A stretch of DNA of 28,866 nucleotides from Reticulitermes lucifugus (taxonomy: Eukaryota; Arthropoda; Insecta; Blattodea; Rhinotermitidae), in NCBI GenBank assembly GCA_026260175.1, contig JAKCWW010004123.1, positions 1 to 28,866 of the forward strand. Reading direction: 5' to 3'. The notes under the pieces were generated by a model that saw nothing but the letters and a program-made list of their open reading frames with translations, did not search any database and was not told where the DNA came from. Numbering within the stretch: the first letter of the stretch is position 1; the number at the start of each line of letters is the position of its first letter. The position numbers were made by a program, and so were the translations under genes. Positions 11,212 to 21,598 of the stretch are shown here, one piece after another.

Positions 11212-11370
11212 GGACTCCATGGAGCAGAGTCCTTCTAGAGAAGCTAATAGTTCCCCAGCTAGTCAAGAAATTCCCCGCATTTTATGGAAACCGAAGGTTC
11301 ATTATCGCATTCACAAGAGCCCGCCTCTTGTCCCTATCCTGAGCCAGATCAATCCAATCAATCCTTCCGA
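11212..11370 (+). mobile_element. Well-preserved coding-like mobile-element fragment
   Basis: An 84-codon frame starts at 11219. Its first 50 or so residues include [20 protein letters not shown] and then [12 protein letters not shown]. From memory, nearly the same peptide ([24 protein letters not shown]) is common in predicted proteins of cockroaches and other animals, usually continuing with PVHTPTSHF. Here the similarity stops just after [10 protein letters not shown], so the copy is truncated on its right side, and the rest of the frame looks unrelated. The left edge coincides with GGACTC (11212-11217) and its complement GAGTCC (11227-11232). I do not know the protein's function or whether it was ever translated. 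It is less decayed than most repeats here, which suggests later arrival. Confidence 0.55.
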
Positions 11371-12016
11371 ACTCATAATGGATGAAAAATGTATAATTAA
11401 CTGTAAAACGCGTTTAAGAAAGCGAACCTTGCCTAATTTGAGGCACTATCACGCATTTGGTTGTAGTGACTAAGCAAAACGACAGAACGGGGCCGAGATG
11501 TGAATTCGGGAACTCCTTGACACGAAAAACTTAGCCACTACGTACGGTTAGAGAACTTTGTTAATAGGCCTAATTTTCGGAGTTTGACCTTGTGAGATTA
11601 TCGACAACGGAAGTCACCACTGATGCAAGACAGACCAAAAGTGACGTGGAGAGTTAAGTATTTAATTTTATGTGGTTTTGTTCCACGTGAAATGTCAATC
11701 AGCGTGTAAATTGCATCATTTAAGCCGCCTTAACTGTTCAAAGGTGCAAATAGCCTTGCCAGCTGCTGGATGTGTAGACCACCTACTGTCACCCCTCAGC
11801 ACTGTTTGACATCCGCTTACTCATAACCCTATTTTCCGCTCGCGCTCACGGCAAAACGCGAGAGCCAATTACGCAACAAACACTTGTCCAGTGAGTTCTG
11901 AACAGTCAAAATTAACCATGATTAGTATTGCACGCATTGTGAGTCGACACGCCGATAAATTAAGGCCCCGTAAGACGCAAGCAGAAAGCGTTTTATAAAC
12001 CATTATTCCCTTGGGT
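11371..12016. other. No gene recognised
   Basis: No credible coding region or repeat. It ends at the left target-site copy of the SINE at 12023-12279. Confidence 0.5.
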
Positions 12017-12022
12017 CACTTA

Positions 12023-12279
12023 TTTTTTTTCAGGGCTCGACAACCCCTAGTGGGCCAGGGCCCCCTTATTATCGAAGCTTCACAATCACAATCAGACACA
12101 CCACACTCGGTAGGACTCCTCTGTACGAGTGATCAGCCCAACGCAGACACCTCTACTTGACAACATATAACACTCACAAGAGAAAGACATTCATGCCCCC
12201 GGCGGGATTCGAACGCGCGATCCCAGCAAGCGAGCGGCCGCAGACCCGCGCCTTAGGCCGCGCAGCCACTGGAATCGGC
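12023..12279 (-). mobile_element. tRNA-derived SINE, family A, copy 1
   Basis: On the minus strand this begins CGATTCCAGTGGC, and the tRNA-like head has the B box CGTTCGAATCCCGCC. The body includes GGCTGATCACTCG, GGAGTCCTACC and GGGGTTGTCGAGCC, and it ends in an A-rich tail (T's on the plus strand at 12023-12030). CACTTA at 12017-12022 and 12280-12285 is a likely short target-site duplication, extending to 7 of 8 matches. The head sequence differs from family B, which carries a GAGTACC central domain. A 156-codon frame overlaps it (12157-12627), but much of that frame is SINE antisense and the start of an adjacent repeat, so it is not a gene. Confidence 0.85.
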
Positions 12280-12589
12280 CACTTACATTGTAGTACGTTA
12301 AAACGGATTCCGTGGTTCTTTCAACAATTGGTGATATTCCGCCAACATCTGCGGACACAAAACATGTATGGAAGCCCGCCATTGAAGCCTGTCCTGCATC
12401 AATCCGATTCATATCTTCGTTACCTACTTCCTAAGGCCCATATTAATATGACCATCGCATGCGGTTTCCTACTTACAATTTCGTGTCACTTTGTTTTTCC
12501 ATGTGCTGTATTGCCTGATTACCTTAATCATCCTGATTCAGCCAGCCCACAGCACAATGTGAACGGTATATATTGGGAAGATTTTCTAT

Positions 12590-12735
12590 ATATACGTTTC
12601 CCTGGAGGTAAAGTGGTAAGGTCATGAAGGTTACCCACTCCCCTTACCTAGTGTCGGCAGTTAGAAAGGATGGAGTTTTACCTCCACTCCCCTTCATGCA
12701 CCTCATTCCTGGGGTATTAAAATTTCAAAGAATGA
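12590..12735 (+). mobile_element. Family B SINE, 5'-truncated
   Basis: Begins within the central domain (TTTCCCTGGAGGTAAAG) and continues with CTAGTGTCGGCAGTTAGAA and GGATGGAGTTTTACCTCCA, the 3' domain shared with the copies at 8.6, 12.8 and 24.7 kb. The tRNA-like head and first half of the body are missing or unrecognisable. It faces the next copy tail to tail, which makes an inverted repeat. Confidence 0.65.
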
Positions 12736-12754
12736 AACTTTTTCCTTGTGCGTA

Positions 12755-12945
12755 ATTAATCATCATGTCATTAAGGCATATGAGGGAGGGGAAATGTAAC
12801 TCCATGCATTCATAACCTCTGCACTACATGGTGGTGAGTGGTTATCTTCACGAACCAGCCGCTTTACACCCGAGGAAAGACTCCACTGCCCATTGAGTAG
12901 AAGGCTGTCTAGGGCCTACAGCCGGTCTGGAAATTTGGCGAGGGT
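12755..12945 (-). mobile_element. Family B SINE, partial
   Basis: Minus strand: GGCCCTAGACAGCC, then the central domain (GTCTTTCCTCGGGTGTAAAGC), then GTAGTGCAGAGGTTATGAA and GCATGGAGTTACATTTCCCC, ending CATATGCCTTAATGACATG. These blocks line up in order with the copy at 24515-24860. No tRNA-like head is recognisable on the far side (about 12945-13000). It is an old copy with many substitutions. Confidence 0.7.
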
Positions 12946-14013
12946 AAACATGTCTTACGTTTGCCAGGAATCTAACCTCGAGTCCATATCCTGTTTACTA
13001 TACAGACTGGCTTATGCCGGCTGTCGACATTGCTGGCGTGGTACTTCAGGGACACTTGTGCCTTGTTACCTCGTCGTGCAGTTTCCTCCTTTCGCATGCT
13101 ACTTCTTTCCTCTAACGGCGTCAAGCCTATACTAAATTCCGCATGAGTAAACCTTTGTTTGGCATATTTTCAGTTCAGAATGTATTGAAAAGAGGAGAGG
13201 ATTTACGAGTATTGCCGGTCATTTCCACATTGCGTAGGAGTGCGCTCTCAGGACGTCGAAGAAAGCCAGGAGACATTTAAATTGAGTGCAACGCGTCAGA
13301 TTTTTATGCCTGTATTACTGGACGAAAATATAAATACAATAAATGTCAGTGTTATTTCAGTGGGCGAATTTGAACCCATGACCCCTACACCCCCACCCAT
13401 ACTCGACTCTACATAGGGATGTTGCCCCCAAGAAACGCTCTGTGTAAGAATTACGACAAGACTTTCGTCCCTGTGTGGAGTAATTATTCCAGACATAAGT
13501 ATTCTGTAAGTCCAGTAGTCTGACTAGTGATACACGAAGTGCTGTCCAATACATGTTTGCTGTCTGTGACCTGGACTGCGAGGCAAGGTCGTATGAGGTA
13601 AACAGAACTGCGGTAAACTGGCTGAACAGCCTTCAGCACAGCGCACGGTCATATTAACTGCTGTGCCAAGCACATACTTGCATTACATCGATCGCTTCTT
13701 CGCCTGTGGGATGATGAGAAATGGTCAGATGCTGTGCCTCCAGGCTTTCGTAATGTCAGCATTACAGCATCAACAAATTACCGAAGGTAGCGGTCATATT
13801 CTTGGATACAGAAACCTCCATAATGTCGTCGCCTGTCAGTGGCTCACACTGCGTGAAAGTGCGAATCTGTTGGAGGGGTATCCGGCCTTTGTTGACAGAG
13901 TCCTACAGCCATTATTGTGGGCTGGTTCGCGGGCCGTACATGTAAAAATCACAGTAAGTGGTATACGTAAACTCCTAATTCATTTAGCAGTTTTTACAGT
14001 ACACATGTAACTT
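12946..14013. other. No gene recognised; weak tRNA-like block near 13.37 kb
   Basis: Most of this stretch is unassigned. On the minus strand at about 13365-13385, GGGTTCAAATTCGCCC resembles a tRNA B box and T arm, so an old SINE head may lie at 13365-13440, but no body is recognisable. A 115-codon frame at 13663-14010 has no recognisable domain. Confidence 0.4.
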
Positions 14014-14190
14014 ACAAATGTGGCCGTGGGCAGCAGGACACAACATGGCAGGTCGCGGGTTCGATACCCATGCACCGGCCGTTATTGACTGTAGTCAGTA
14101 ATAAAATCGATCTTGGTGGCGGGGCTATTTAGGGCACTTCCGATTTCAGGCCGTCCTCATGATGAAATATCATATTCGAATCCCGCTTAA
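14014..14190 (+). repeat. Possible tRNA-like SINE head with body
   Basis: A tRNA-like unit at about 14019-14091 has possible acceptor halves GGCCG and CGGCC and a T arm with the B box GGGTTCGATACCC. It is followed by TTATTGACT facing AGTCAGTAATAA, a small imperfect palindrome. A second B-box-like TTCGAATCCCGC lies at 14175-14188. The sequence differs from families A and B, so it may be a third SINE type or a fragment. No target-site duplication was found. Confidence 0.4.
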
Positions 14191-14672
14191 GTCACATCAT
14201 GTTTTCCGCTCTCCTTCTGTTATCGCAATGGCACAACAATAAATTGCGGTGAGAATCAAACGTTTTGTGCCAGTCTCTATACCAGCGGTACCAAGCATGT
14301 TGGTGTAGTCACAAATTGTAGCCTTGTACGTATTTGGGAGATATCTGATACGAATTACAGTAGGGATAACTCTATCCTGGCTGAGGTTTTTCATGGTCTC
14401 TCTCAGTCCACGCAGACATGCCGGAATAGTACCTCAGTTAGGCCACGACCGCTTCCTTCCACGTCCTTTCAAATTCGTTATTTACCTATCACCCCACCAT
14501 CAACGCTATATAGTCTAATATACCATACCATATATACCAGTAGTAATATTAGTGGGATGTCGATCCCAGTGGCCGTGCGGTCTAAGGTGGTAGGCCTGCG
14601 GCCGCTTGATTGCTGGGATCGCTGGTTCGTCCCGCTGAGGGCGTGGCTGTTAGTCTCTTGTGGTTGTCGTCA

Positions 14673-14711
14673 CCGTCGCAGAGGCCGCTACCGTAACGGC
14701 CTCTGCGACGG
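14673..14711. repeat. Perfect 15-bp hairpin inside SINE
   Basis: CCGTCGCAGAGGCCG (14673-14687) and its exact complement CGGCCTCTGCGACGG (14697-14711) flank a 9-base loop. The corresponding sequence in the copies at 12.1 and 21.7 kb has only the right-hand half, so the left arm appears to be an inverted duplication specific to this copy or subfamily. It would form a very stable stem in a SINE transcript. Confidence 0.85.
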
Positions 14712-14738
14712 GCTGATCACTCGTTCAGGGGAGTCCTA

Positions 14739-14740
<2 letters not shown>

Positions 14741-14782
<42 letters not shown>
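14741..14782. repeat. (GT)21 microsatellite
   Basis: Twenty-one uninterrupted GT units within the SINE at 14559-14865. In the sister copies the same position reads GAGTGTGGTGTGTC, so the tract most likely grew from that GT-rich seed. A length-polymorphic locus is likely. Confidence 0.97.
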
Positions 14783-14784
<2 letters not shown>

Positions 14785-14873
14785 AATTGCGTGTGATCTA
14801 GAAACCTCAACATCGAGGCGGCCTAGGCCCGATTTGGGCTGTTGCGCCACAGGAAAACAAAAAAGAGTGGGAT

Positions 14874-17387
14874 TACAAGTCAAAGTAGTTGCTGAGTGGT
14901 AAAATGTATAATTTTGTGTGGCGTGTCAAGGAACGTATTTGTGTCTGCTGTAATTGCCAAATTATATGAATGATATTACGAGTGTTATTATATCAGTTAG
15001 GCTTGCTGTTTTAATCAACACATGCTGTTCCTGTGTATGCATGATCGGTGGATGTATCGTAGGTTATTTAATGACATTATCTACAATGCAGAAACTATTT
15101 AGGTCGGATGTTATCAGGGGATGATGAGGTTCGGTGAATTTAGAGGACTCAAGAAGAAGAAGTCGTGGTCAGTTTTCGGCGTGGCACTTCGACATGTACC
15201 TGTATTAACTGCAAAAAATGAGGATGGCTCATAGCGGGGTAGTCAGTATCCCAGTCTAGATTCGAAAAAAGAGCCTCCCTATTAGAAATCAGGATGGTTA
15301 CTACGTGAACCAACGTGCTGGGTGCTTGCATTGTTTTTATCATGAAAGGGGACTCTAAATACGAATTGTTGTTTCTGTAATTACAGAAATGTAGTAGCAA
15401 AAGCTAACAGAAACATTGAATTATTTTTATTTTCCGTGAATATCGCTTCAAAACGAAATTTGTAAGTTTAACAATAGCGAAAACAACGTAACATTCCTAT
15501 CTGTGGCCGGGAACCTACATGCTAGATCTCGTGAAATGCTGCCGTAGCGTCTTTTGTTCATTAATCGAAACGCTGTGTAGCCTGTGTCAGTCCGAACTGC
15601 ACGTCGTAGCTAGCAGCCCGCTACCTGTGCCTGCTTCATTAAATAGACATTCCATTGTCTGCCCCGAGGTTGGTAATTCTAGCAGAAAGCATCCATCATT
15701 TGAAGTAATAAAGACGTAGGTAACATCAGTCCATTAGCAGAGCATAAATTTATTTAAAATTGGTAACCCATTTGTAAAGTGCGGGTTAGAAAGTAAGAGA
15801 TAAAGATACAAGAAGTGGCTGTATGGACGTATCAGCATTGACTAGGTTGCTTGAATGCGGCGCGAAATGAAATGGTAATAGAAACAATGGCGTAGAAGAA
15901 CAGTTTTGTAGAGGGCATAAAAATACATTGGTGCATGGTTTTGTTAGCAGATAAATGTAAAAGACCGGGAAAAGTAGATGGCCAGAACATCTCACACTTG
16001 GCGCCAACGAGAAAAGATGGAAGTGGGAGAGCAAACAGCATAGGAATTTGTGCAGAGCTAGAAGGAAAGATTTCGAAATAAGCAGGCAGATTTGACTGAC
16101 AATTATGGAGTAGGCCTCTTCTTGCAGAGAAACACAGAGGATAAGAATAAAATCACACATTGTTGTACTAGGCTTTAAGGAAACCACCAAAATATAGGTG
16201 CTGAGATTTTTATATTTAGTATGGCTTTGTATGAACCATTATACAACTTTACTTCCTCCAAGATGTAGAGTCCTCGAAATATGATAGCTGCCCAATTGGT
16301 CAAGACCTTCTCCCACTCTTATTCATTTCAGAATTGCATTAACATATTTACAAGAGCTTAGCTCTTGATGTTATCCTGAGCCGTTTGAGTTCAGTCAGTG
16401 TTTCCACATCCCATCTCTTTAAGGTTCATTTGAACAATATCCCCCGATTTACAGCTGGGGCTAACATGTGGCTCATTGCAGTTTAACTGAGACTTTTTCA
16501 CTATGCACTTGTCCTCGTCCGCCTGTTACTCTCTCTCTCTCTCTCTCTCTTGTAGAGCCAGATATACTCCTCAGCGCCCTGTTCTCAAAAATTCGATAAT
16601 CTCATATAATGCATTGCCATAAATGCATTATACATGTGTACACCACGTTGTCGTTTTTAATCCTCACTGAAAATCTGTAATGTAGCAAATTAGCTTATTA
16701 TGAGGCATTTGCTTTTCCATAATGTAGTTCGGCTTGCAATTTGACATGAGCTTTTGTATTTACTGATAGGCAAAAACGTATTTTCGCCTCTGTTTTGAGA
16801 CAATACTGCATCAAAATAATCTGGAATACAAAATTGTGGACACAATAGAATTGACATTCATGTCATAGAGCAACTTTTATTGAAGCACATGTATCATGCA
16901 CATTGACACATTTCGCTCACAGAGTGCGTGCGTTTCGTTTGGTTCAGAAAATAAACGGCTAGTTTCTTCCAAATAAAGCGTCTGAATTTTGCAAGACAGG
17001 AGTTAATTGTTTTCTTACAGCAGGGGTTAAACTTTTTCGCTGGTTTATCACTAAATTAAAGTTAGTTTTATTGTAACACCAATATATTTTTTCTGTATTT
17101 AAGTAAATGCTTAAATTTGAATGACTGGCTGAGTTATATGATGCTGTCAACGATGCTGCTTATCAGCAAATATGTAGGGTTTATGTTTTTTTATTTTTTA
17201 TTTTTCGATTTTTTGTTAAGGCCGTTGACCCGTATGTGCTGGTATCTGTGGCTAATGGATTGGAGAGGATGACCTGTTTGCACAGGTATTTGCCAGCCGG
17301 TGTTTAGGTTAACCACAAAACAACTGATTATACCGATTACGAATCTTTCCTGTATATTGTTCATTCCGTGCACTATCGGCAACCCAT
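14874..17387. other. No gene recognised; one microsatellite
   Basis: AT-rich sequence. A 134-codon minus-strand frame at 15786-16190 is leucine- and serine-rich, as expected from the complement of purine-rich DNA, and overlaps a second frame. I see no domain and reject it. The only defined feature is (CT)11 at 16529-16550. Confidence 0.5.
16529..16550. repeat. (CT)11 microsatellite
   Basis: Eleven uninterrupted CT units. No gene or splice site can be tied to it. Confidence 0.95.
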
Positions 17388-17458
17388 TTACAACACTCAA
17401 CCAACAAAATGCACAGTGTTATTGCTTAGTTGTTTACATTATAACATCACATCGAGTA

Positions 17459-17499
17459 TTCCTACGTGTTTCAGTCCGCAAGGGATCGTCGTCAGGGAA
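17459..17499 (-). ncRNA. Hammerhead-like motif in left foldback arm
   Basis: Minus strand: TTCC (17496-17499), CTGACGA (17489-17495, consistent with CUGANGA), a hairpin with UCC and GGA, and GAAAC (17468-17472). A two-base loop and GT follow, then A at the would-be cleavage position (17463), and GGAA (17459-17462). TTCC and GGAA make a 4-bp stem I. The lower part of stem II has a mismatch. The core matches copy 3426-3464 while stem I uses different bases. Confidence 0.45.
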
Positions 17500-17860
17500 C
17501 CAGTATCAAATAATATTGCATAAAATTAAATTAAATATTTTTATACATAATTAACATGGCGTAAAAGAGTAAAGTAGTAAAATGTAGACAGTTCTTTGTA
17601 GCACAGTTGTGTAAGTGAACGGGAATCTTAATATACAGTACCTCTGGGGCAGCTTACATACTTAACGTACTTACTGTGTCAACTTACATTAAGTACGTAA
17701 GCTGCCTTTGAGAAACTGTATATAAAGATTCAATTTCACTTACACAACTGTTCTACAAAGAATTGTATAGCCTACATTTTACTACTTAACTCGTTTACAC
17801 CACATTAATTATGCATAAAAATAGCTAATTTAGTTTTATGCAATATTATTTGATATTGGT

Positions 17861-17901
17861 TTCCCTAATGATGATATCTTACGGACTGAAACATGTTAGA
17901 A
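17861..17901 (+). ncRNA. Decayed hammerhead-like motif in right foldback arm
   Basis: Plus strand: TTCC (17861-17864), then CTAATGA (17865-17871) where the core should read CTGATGA, a degraded hairpin, GAAAC (17888-17892), a two-base loop and GT, then T and AGAA. The G-to-A change hits an invariant core base, and stem I keeps three of four pairs. It is the partner of the motif in the left arm and presumably inactive. Confidence 0.4.
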
Positions 17902-17969
17902 TACTCAATGTGATATTATAATGTGAATGTCTAAGGAAGAAAATTGTGCATTTTTTGGGTTGAGTGTCG

Positions 17970-18295
17970 TGAACAAATTTCCCCCTTATTGTAGCTTCCT
18001 TTTTTCCAAGTATTTAATCCTTGGCACTTTATTTTCGAAAGCTGTCACACTGAAATTATACGCGGTGTGCGCGATGTGAATACCACGCCGCAGTTGCTTT
18101 AGTAATACAAATGGTTTCTACAATATTGTTTTCCACATGTGGCACATATACATGGACCATTTTGCAGATTTTCACGGTAGTGTAAATTAATATTTTTCTA
18201 TATGATCCATGATCCGTGCGTTAATGAAATATATACAGTAATGCTAACAACAGATGCACACAAGTATACTAAAATTAGTTTTATACATACAATGA
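17970..18295. other. No gene recognised
   Basis: AT-rich spacer between the foldback element and the related copy at 18.3 kb. It includes ATATATACAG-type low-complexity sequence. Confidence 0.5.
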
Positions 18296-18340
18296 GCTCC
18301 TACGTGTTTCAGTCAACCATGTGGCCGTCACTAGGGATAT
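18296..18340 (-). ncRNA. Degenerate hammerhead-like motif
   Basis: The plus strand reads CCTACGTGTTTCAGTC here, identical to the left foldback arm (17461-17476), so this is a third relative of that element in a different insertion. On the minus strand GAAAC (18306-18310) is intact and GGCC with GGTT can pair. The first core block reads CTAGTGA, with disrupted conserved bases. The element probably extends to about 18.48 kb as AT-rich sequence. It is a dead copy. Confidence 0.4.
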
Positions 18341-18666
18341 AAAGTACAGAGGTTAGGTACAATAAAAGAATAAAATGAAATTACAAAAATATAAAAATAT
18401 CAGAACGAATTCAAAGGTGTAATTACAGTCATATGAAACAGTAGTTTAAAAGCACATAAATATGTTATTACGATAAGGATGTGTTGATATTGGTTGGACG
18501 GTATACGTAGAAGGTTTCAGTTAACAATTCACCATCCCAGAGAAAGTGTCGTGTTGTGAATTTTACGCAAAACCTCACTGCACTTTATGATACCGTGTAG
18601 TATGATGGGCTGCTACCACTGTTTCGGATGAACCTGCTGCATGCATGTTCAGGAGGCTCTTCGAAA

Positions 18667-18716
18667 AGTAAAGACGGAGGCATCAGATTTATCCGAAATG
18701 TTGGTAATTACTTACC
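18667..18716 (+). repeat. Degenerate copy of the CTGAAGA-class motif
   Basis: GTAAAGACGGAGGCATCAGA followed by TTTATCCGAAATG aligns with the plus-strand motif at 2603-2637. The first core block is mutated (GTAAAGA) and GAAAC reads GAAAT. A 74-codon frame overlaps it but has no recognisable domain. Confidence 0.45.
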
Positions 18717-21590
18717 AAATTGCACGGTATCATAACCAACAAAACCAACAGGCCCCCACGCACCATTCTTTATTCACCTGGTGCGACATTTCACGTTGTT
18801 TGTATCAATGTCCATTTGTTGTGTTACCTGGTGTAATAAGCGCCAAGTTTAAATACAAAGCATGAATGATGTGAGAACGATTGTGGAGGCTCGGCGAGCT
18901 GGAGCAGCCGTGGGCTGTACGTGTGAATTGCTTTCACAGCATTCTTCTGGAAGGAGCGAAGGAAACACGACAATCAAGATAGTGGTCCTCTGATGGAATT
19001 TGAAGTGGTGCTTCTAGAATAGTGAAGCAGAAATCGAGCGGCCGAGCACAGAAAAATGTGATCTGACTAGAGGAATGAGGGAGGTACCCATTCAAACTGT
19101 GATCGGGAATCGGATATCCTGCTTGGGTTCTTTCTCTCAATCCTGCAAGTTGTAATGGAATAGCACGCTATTTCATGTAAGTCCCTCATTCCGCGTGCTT
19201 CATATCCCGTAATTTTTCATCCTATACCTTCGTATTAGATGCCACAAAGTTTCCGTTAGTAATGCTGTGCGTAAATTGACAGAGTGAAGTAATAAAATTA
19301 AGAGAAAGTTTGGGAGTATGTATCTCAGAAGATCATTAGGCCTGTGCTAAGTGTATAAACTATTGCCAGATTGCTAAAATAACACTCTGGTCAGAAAACT
19401 ACTGGTTGAACTCACGTGCCATGTTGTCTGACAAAGCAAGGTACTTAATTACAGACAATGACAACGGGTAGGCCTGCGATATTATGCACTGTGAGTCCCC
19501 AGCTGTCTTTCTTCAAGCTTTGTGCTTCGTGTTGGTATTAAGACGACATGTGAAATGCATACGAGCATACAAAATTATAGTTTTGAAATTTGAAGGGATG
19601 AGATGACTTGAAAGAACTGCGCATAATTGGAAAACCATTTCAAAATGTGTCATAAATAAATGTCATAACAGTGTACAGACTTATGCCGCAATGCTCAGAA
19701 TACAGATAAGGGGCGGGATATTGTGAACACGAGAATGAATTGTCGGGTTCCATGAAATGGAAATTTGTCGAATATCGGAGCGACTGTCGGCTTCTCAGAG
19801 AGGATTGCCCTCCATGGAGATAGCTAGTTTGTGTTGTGTGCATTGCAGGTCAGACTGCTTGTTGGTAGTTCTAGTAAACAGTGTAAATATTACAGCGAGA
19901 TCATTATACAGAAAAATGTTTTATTTTGTAATACTAATAAATGCTACAAATATCACTTTGCGCCCAGATATCAATGGCTGCATTACATGGCCTGTACACC
20001 GCATCTACAGGTGTTTCAAATGAAACATTTTAACGAGATCCACAATGTATATACAATCAGCCGTTTCAGGAAAACTTGATAAACTTCGAGTTGACCTCCA
20101 TGTGCTACTCTTGTAGTGGGTTTATCAGGACTGAAAACACACTTACCTGACATTTTTCAGTGCACAGCTTCAGAAAAATATGTATGAATATCTATTTTGT
20201 GAGCAGTGAGACATGGAAATGGACTGACAGTATCTCCTAATTATATTTTTCCTCTTGAAATTTAACTTGCTGCAATTGTTGAGATAAATGAATTTGAACT
20301 GAATAACGCGAAGTATGGAGGCCTCAGTTGTACACGTAAGTCTGTCTAATTCTATAAGAATGAGCAATCACCTCTCGCAAGAAGACAGTCTCTTTCCGTT
20401 CCTTTATTTCTGTAGAGTATGACATTTCAAGTCTGTGTTCTGTCACTTGTCTAATTGCTGAGCTCGGTAGCTTGCTAATATTCCTGACAGCTTGATGCTT
20501 CGTATCTTGTAACTCAGTATCGACCCGCAGCCGTGCACTAAGTGACCCAGTCGCTTCACTCGCCTTCCTTACGGCGAAGCTGATGTGAATAATATAAAAA
20601 ATGTTTAGTTCGTACCTCACAGAAAACCAAGGTATCAGTTATGCAGTTAAGTAAAGTAATGGAGATTGTTTATTCCAAGAAGCAGTTTATATTATTTCCA
20701 CCGCCTCAATCAATTAATCTCGCCATTCCTCGGTTTGATGTGCGATTTTGTTTCATTTACTGCCCTGATGATGGAGAAAAGATGTTCCTTTGAAAGCAGA
20801 CGACACGGCGTCACATCTCACCGGACAGTAATTTTCGTGGTCTTACTCATTTGCCTAAGTATGTCCTTCATATATTGCAATGCAGAAGGACTGAGCATTT
20901 ATTTAAACAGATCTTAAACGAGTGCAGGTTCTGAACATGTAGACTGGATTTTTCTGGCTCAAGGTAAGTCCAGTGGCAAAATGTTACGGTATTGGAAAAA
21001 AAAGTTGTCCGGTTCCGGAAAAACTGGATAATTTCTTGACTAAATTGTCGCTTGAATACTAGCCTGTCAAGAACTTTGATTCATAGATTTCACTGCTTTG
21101 TTGCGCCCCAGACGCTGTAAAAAAACCGCTGCATTTTCTACCTTTCGACCTAACTTGAAAGTAAACAACAACAATATCGATGTTTCCTGAAACACTGTAC
21201 AGACAGACGACAAGCAGGGATTGTAAATACAGAAATCAGGAGCACTGCTTTTTTTTTCCTTTCTAGCCCCATCGCCATCGCTCATCGGGGTAATTAAGCT
21301 CCGTGTCGTGTCACGGGGCACGTACACAAACGAAATCCAACTGGAACAGAGCACACAGCTTCACAGATCGAAACAGTAGCCGTGAAGGAATGTCACGGAA
21401 AATTCACTCATCTTGCCGGGCATGAGCTATGTCAGTTGCTGAGTTAACCTTGGCGTGAAATGACGTTGGCGCATTCTGAACTGACTGTCATATAGGGCTA
21501 TTGTAGAACAGAAGGAAGGTTGTGTGCAGTGGTTTCGTCGAATATGAAATGAGACAACAGTAATATAGTTTTAAAATGTACGCACTGGAA
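18717..21590. other. No gene recognised
   Basis: No coding region or RNA I can support. At 20765-20800 on the plus strand CTGATGATGGAG, TTCC and GAAAG recall the hammerhead-like series, but the GAAAC block and stem I are missing. Confidence 0.5.
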
Positions 21591-21598
21591 TTTGCCTA

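Larger units (their letters stand above)
14559..14865 (+). mobile_element. tRNA-derived SINE, family A, copy 2, complete
   Basis: Flanked by an exact 8-bp target-site duplication AGTGGGAT (14551-14558 and 14866-14873). The head runs CGATCCCAGTGGCCGTGCGG and ends with the B box GGTTCGTCCCGC. The body has GGGCTGATCACTCG and GGAGTCCTACC, and the 3' end CTGTTGCGCCACAGG is followed by an A-rich tail. Compared with copies 1 and 3 it has two private changes: an inverted duplication giving a perfect hairpin, and a GT microsatellite in place of the GTGTGGTGTGTC segment. A 79-codon frame across it is spurious. Confidence 0.9.
17388..17969. mobile_element. Foldback element with arms of about 280 bp
   Basis: Two long arms (17388-17668 and 17686-17969) are imperfect reverse complements around a 17-bp spacer. 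Landmarks in order in the left arm, with complements in reverse order in the right, are ACACTCAACC, TGCACA, ACATTATAACATCACAT, GAGTATTC, ACGTGTTTCAGTCCG, CAATATTAT-type and ACACAACTG blocks, and GGCAGCTTAC. There is no coding frame. Each arm contains one hammerhead-like motif, so a transcript of either strand would carry one in sense orientation and could also fold into a hairpin of about 280 bp. It could be a non-autonomous foldback element or two inverted terminal repeats of a retroelement that lost its interior. No clear target-site duplication flanks it. Confidence 0.8.

Noticed and set aside
12157..12627. 156-codon frame on the plus strand
   Set aside because: Its start is the antisense of a tRNA-derived SINE (the reading ERAIPASERPQTRALGRAATG is the complement of the tRNA-like head) and its end enters another SINE.
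14557..14796. 79-codon frame ending in a valine-cysteine repeat
   Set aside because: The VC run is only the translation of the GT microsatellite and the rest is SINE sequence.
15786..16190. 134-codon minus-strand frame, rich in leucine, serine and phenylalanine
   Set aside because: It is the complement of purine-rich DNA, overlaps another frame, and has no recognisable family or conserved motif.
20765..20800. CTGATGATGGAG followed by TTCC and GAAAG, another possible hammerhead-like site
   Set aside because: GAAAC is replaced by GAAAG, the AC with GU stem III cannot form, and no stem I pairs.
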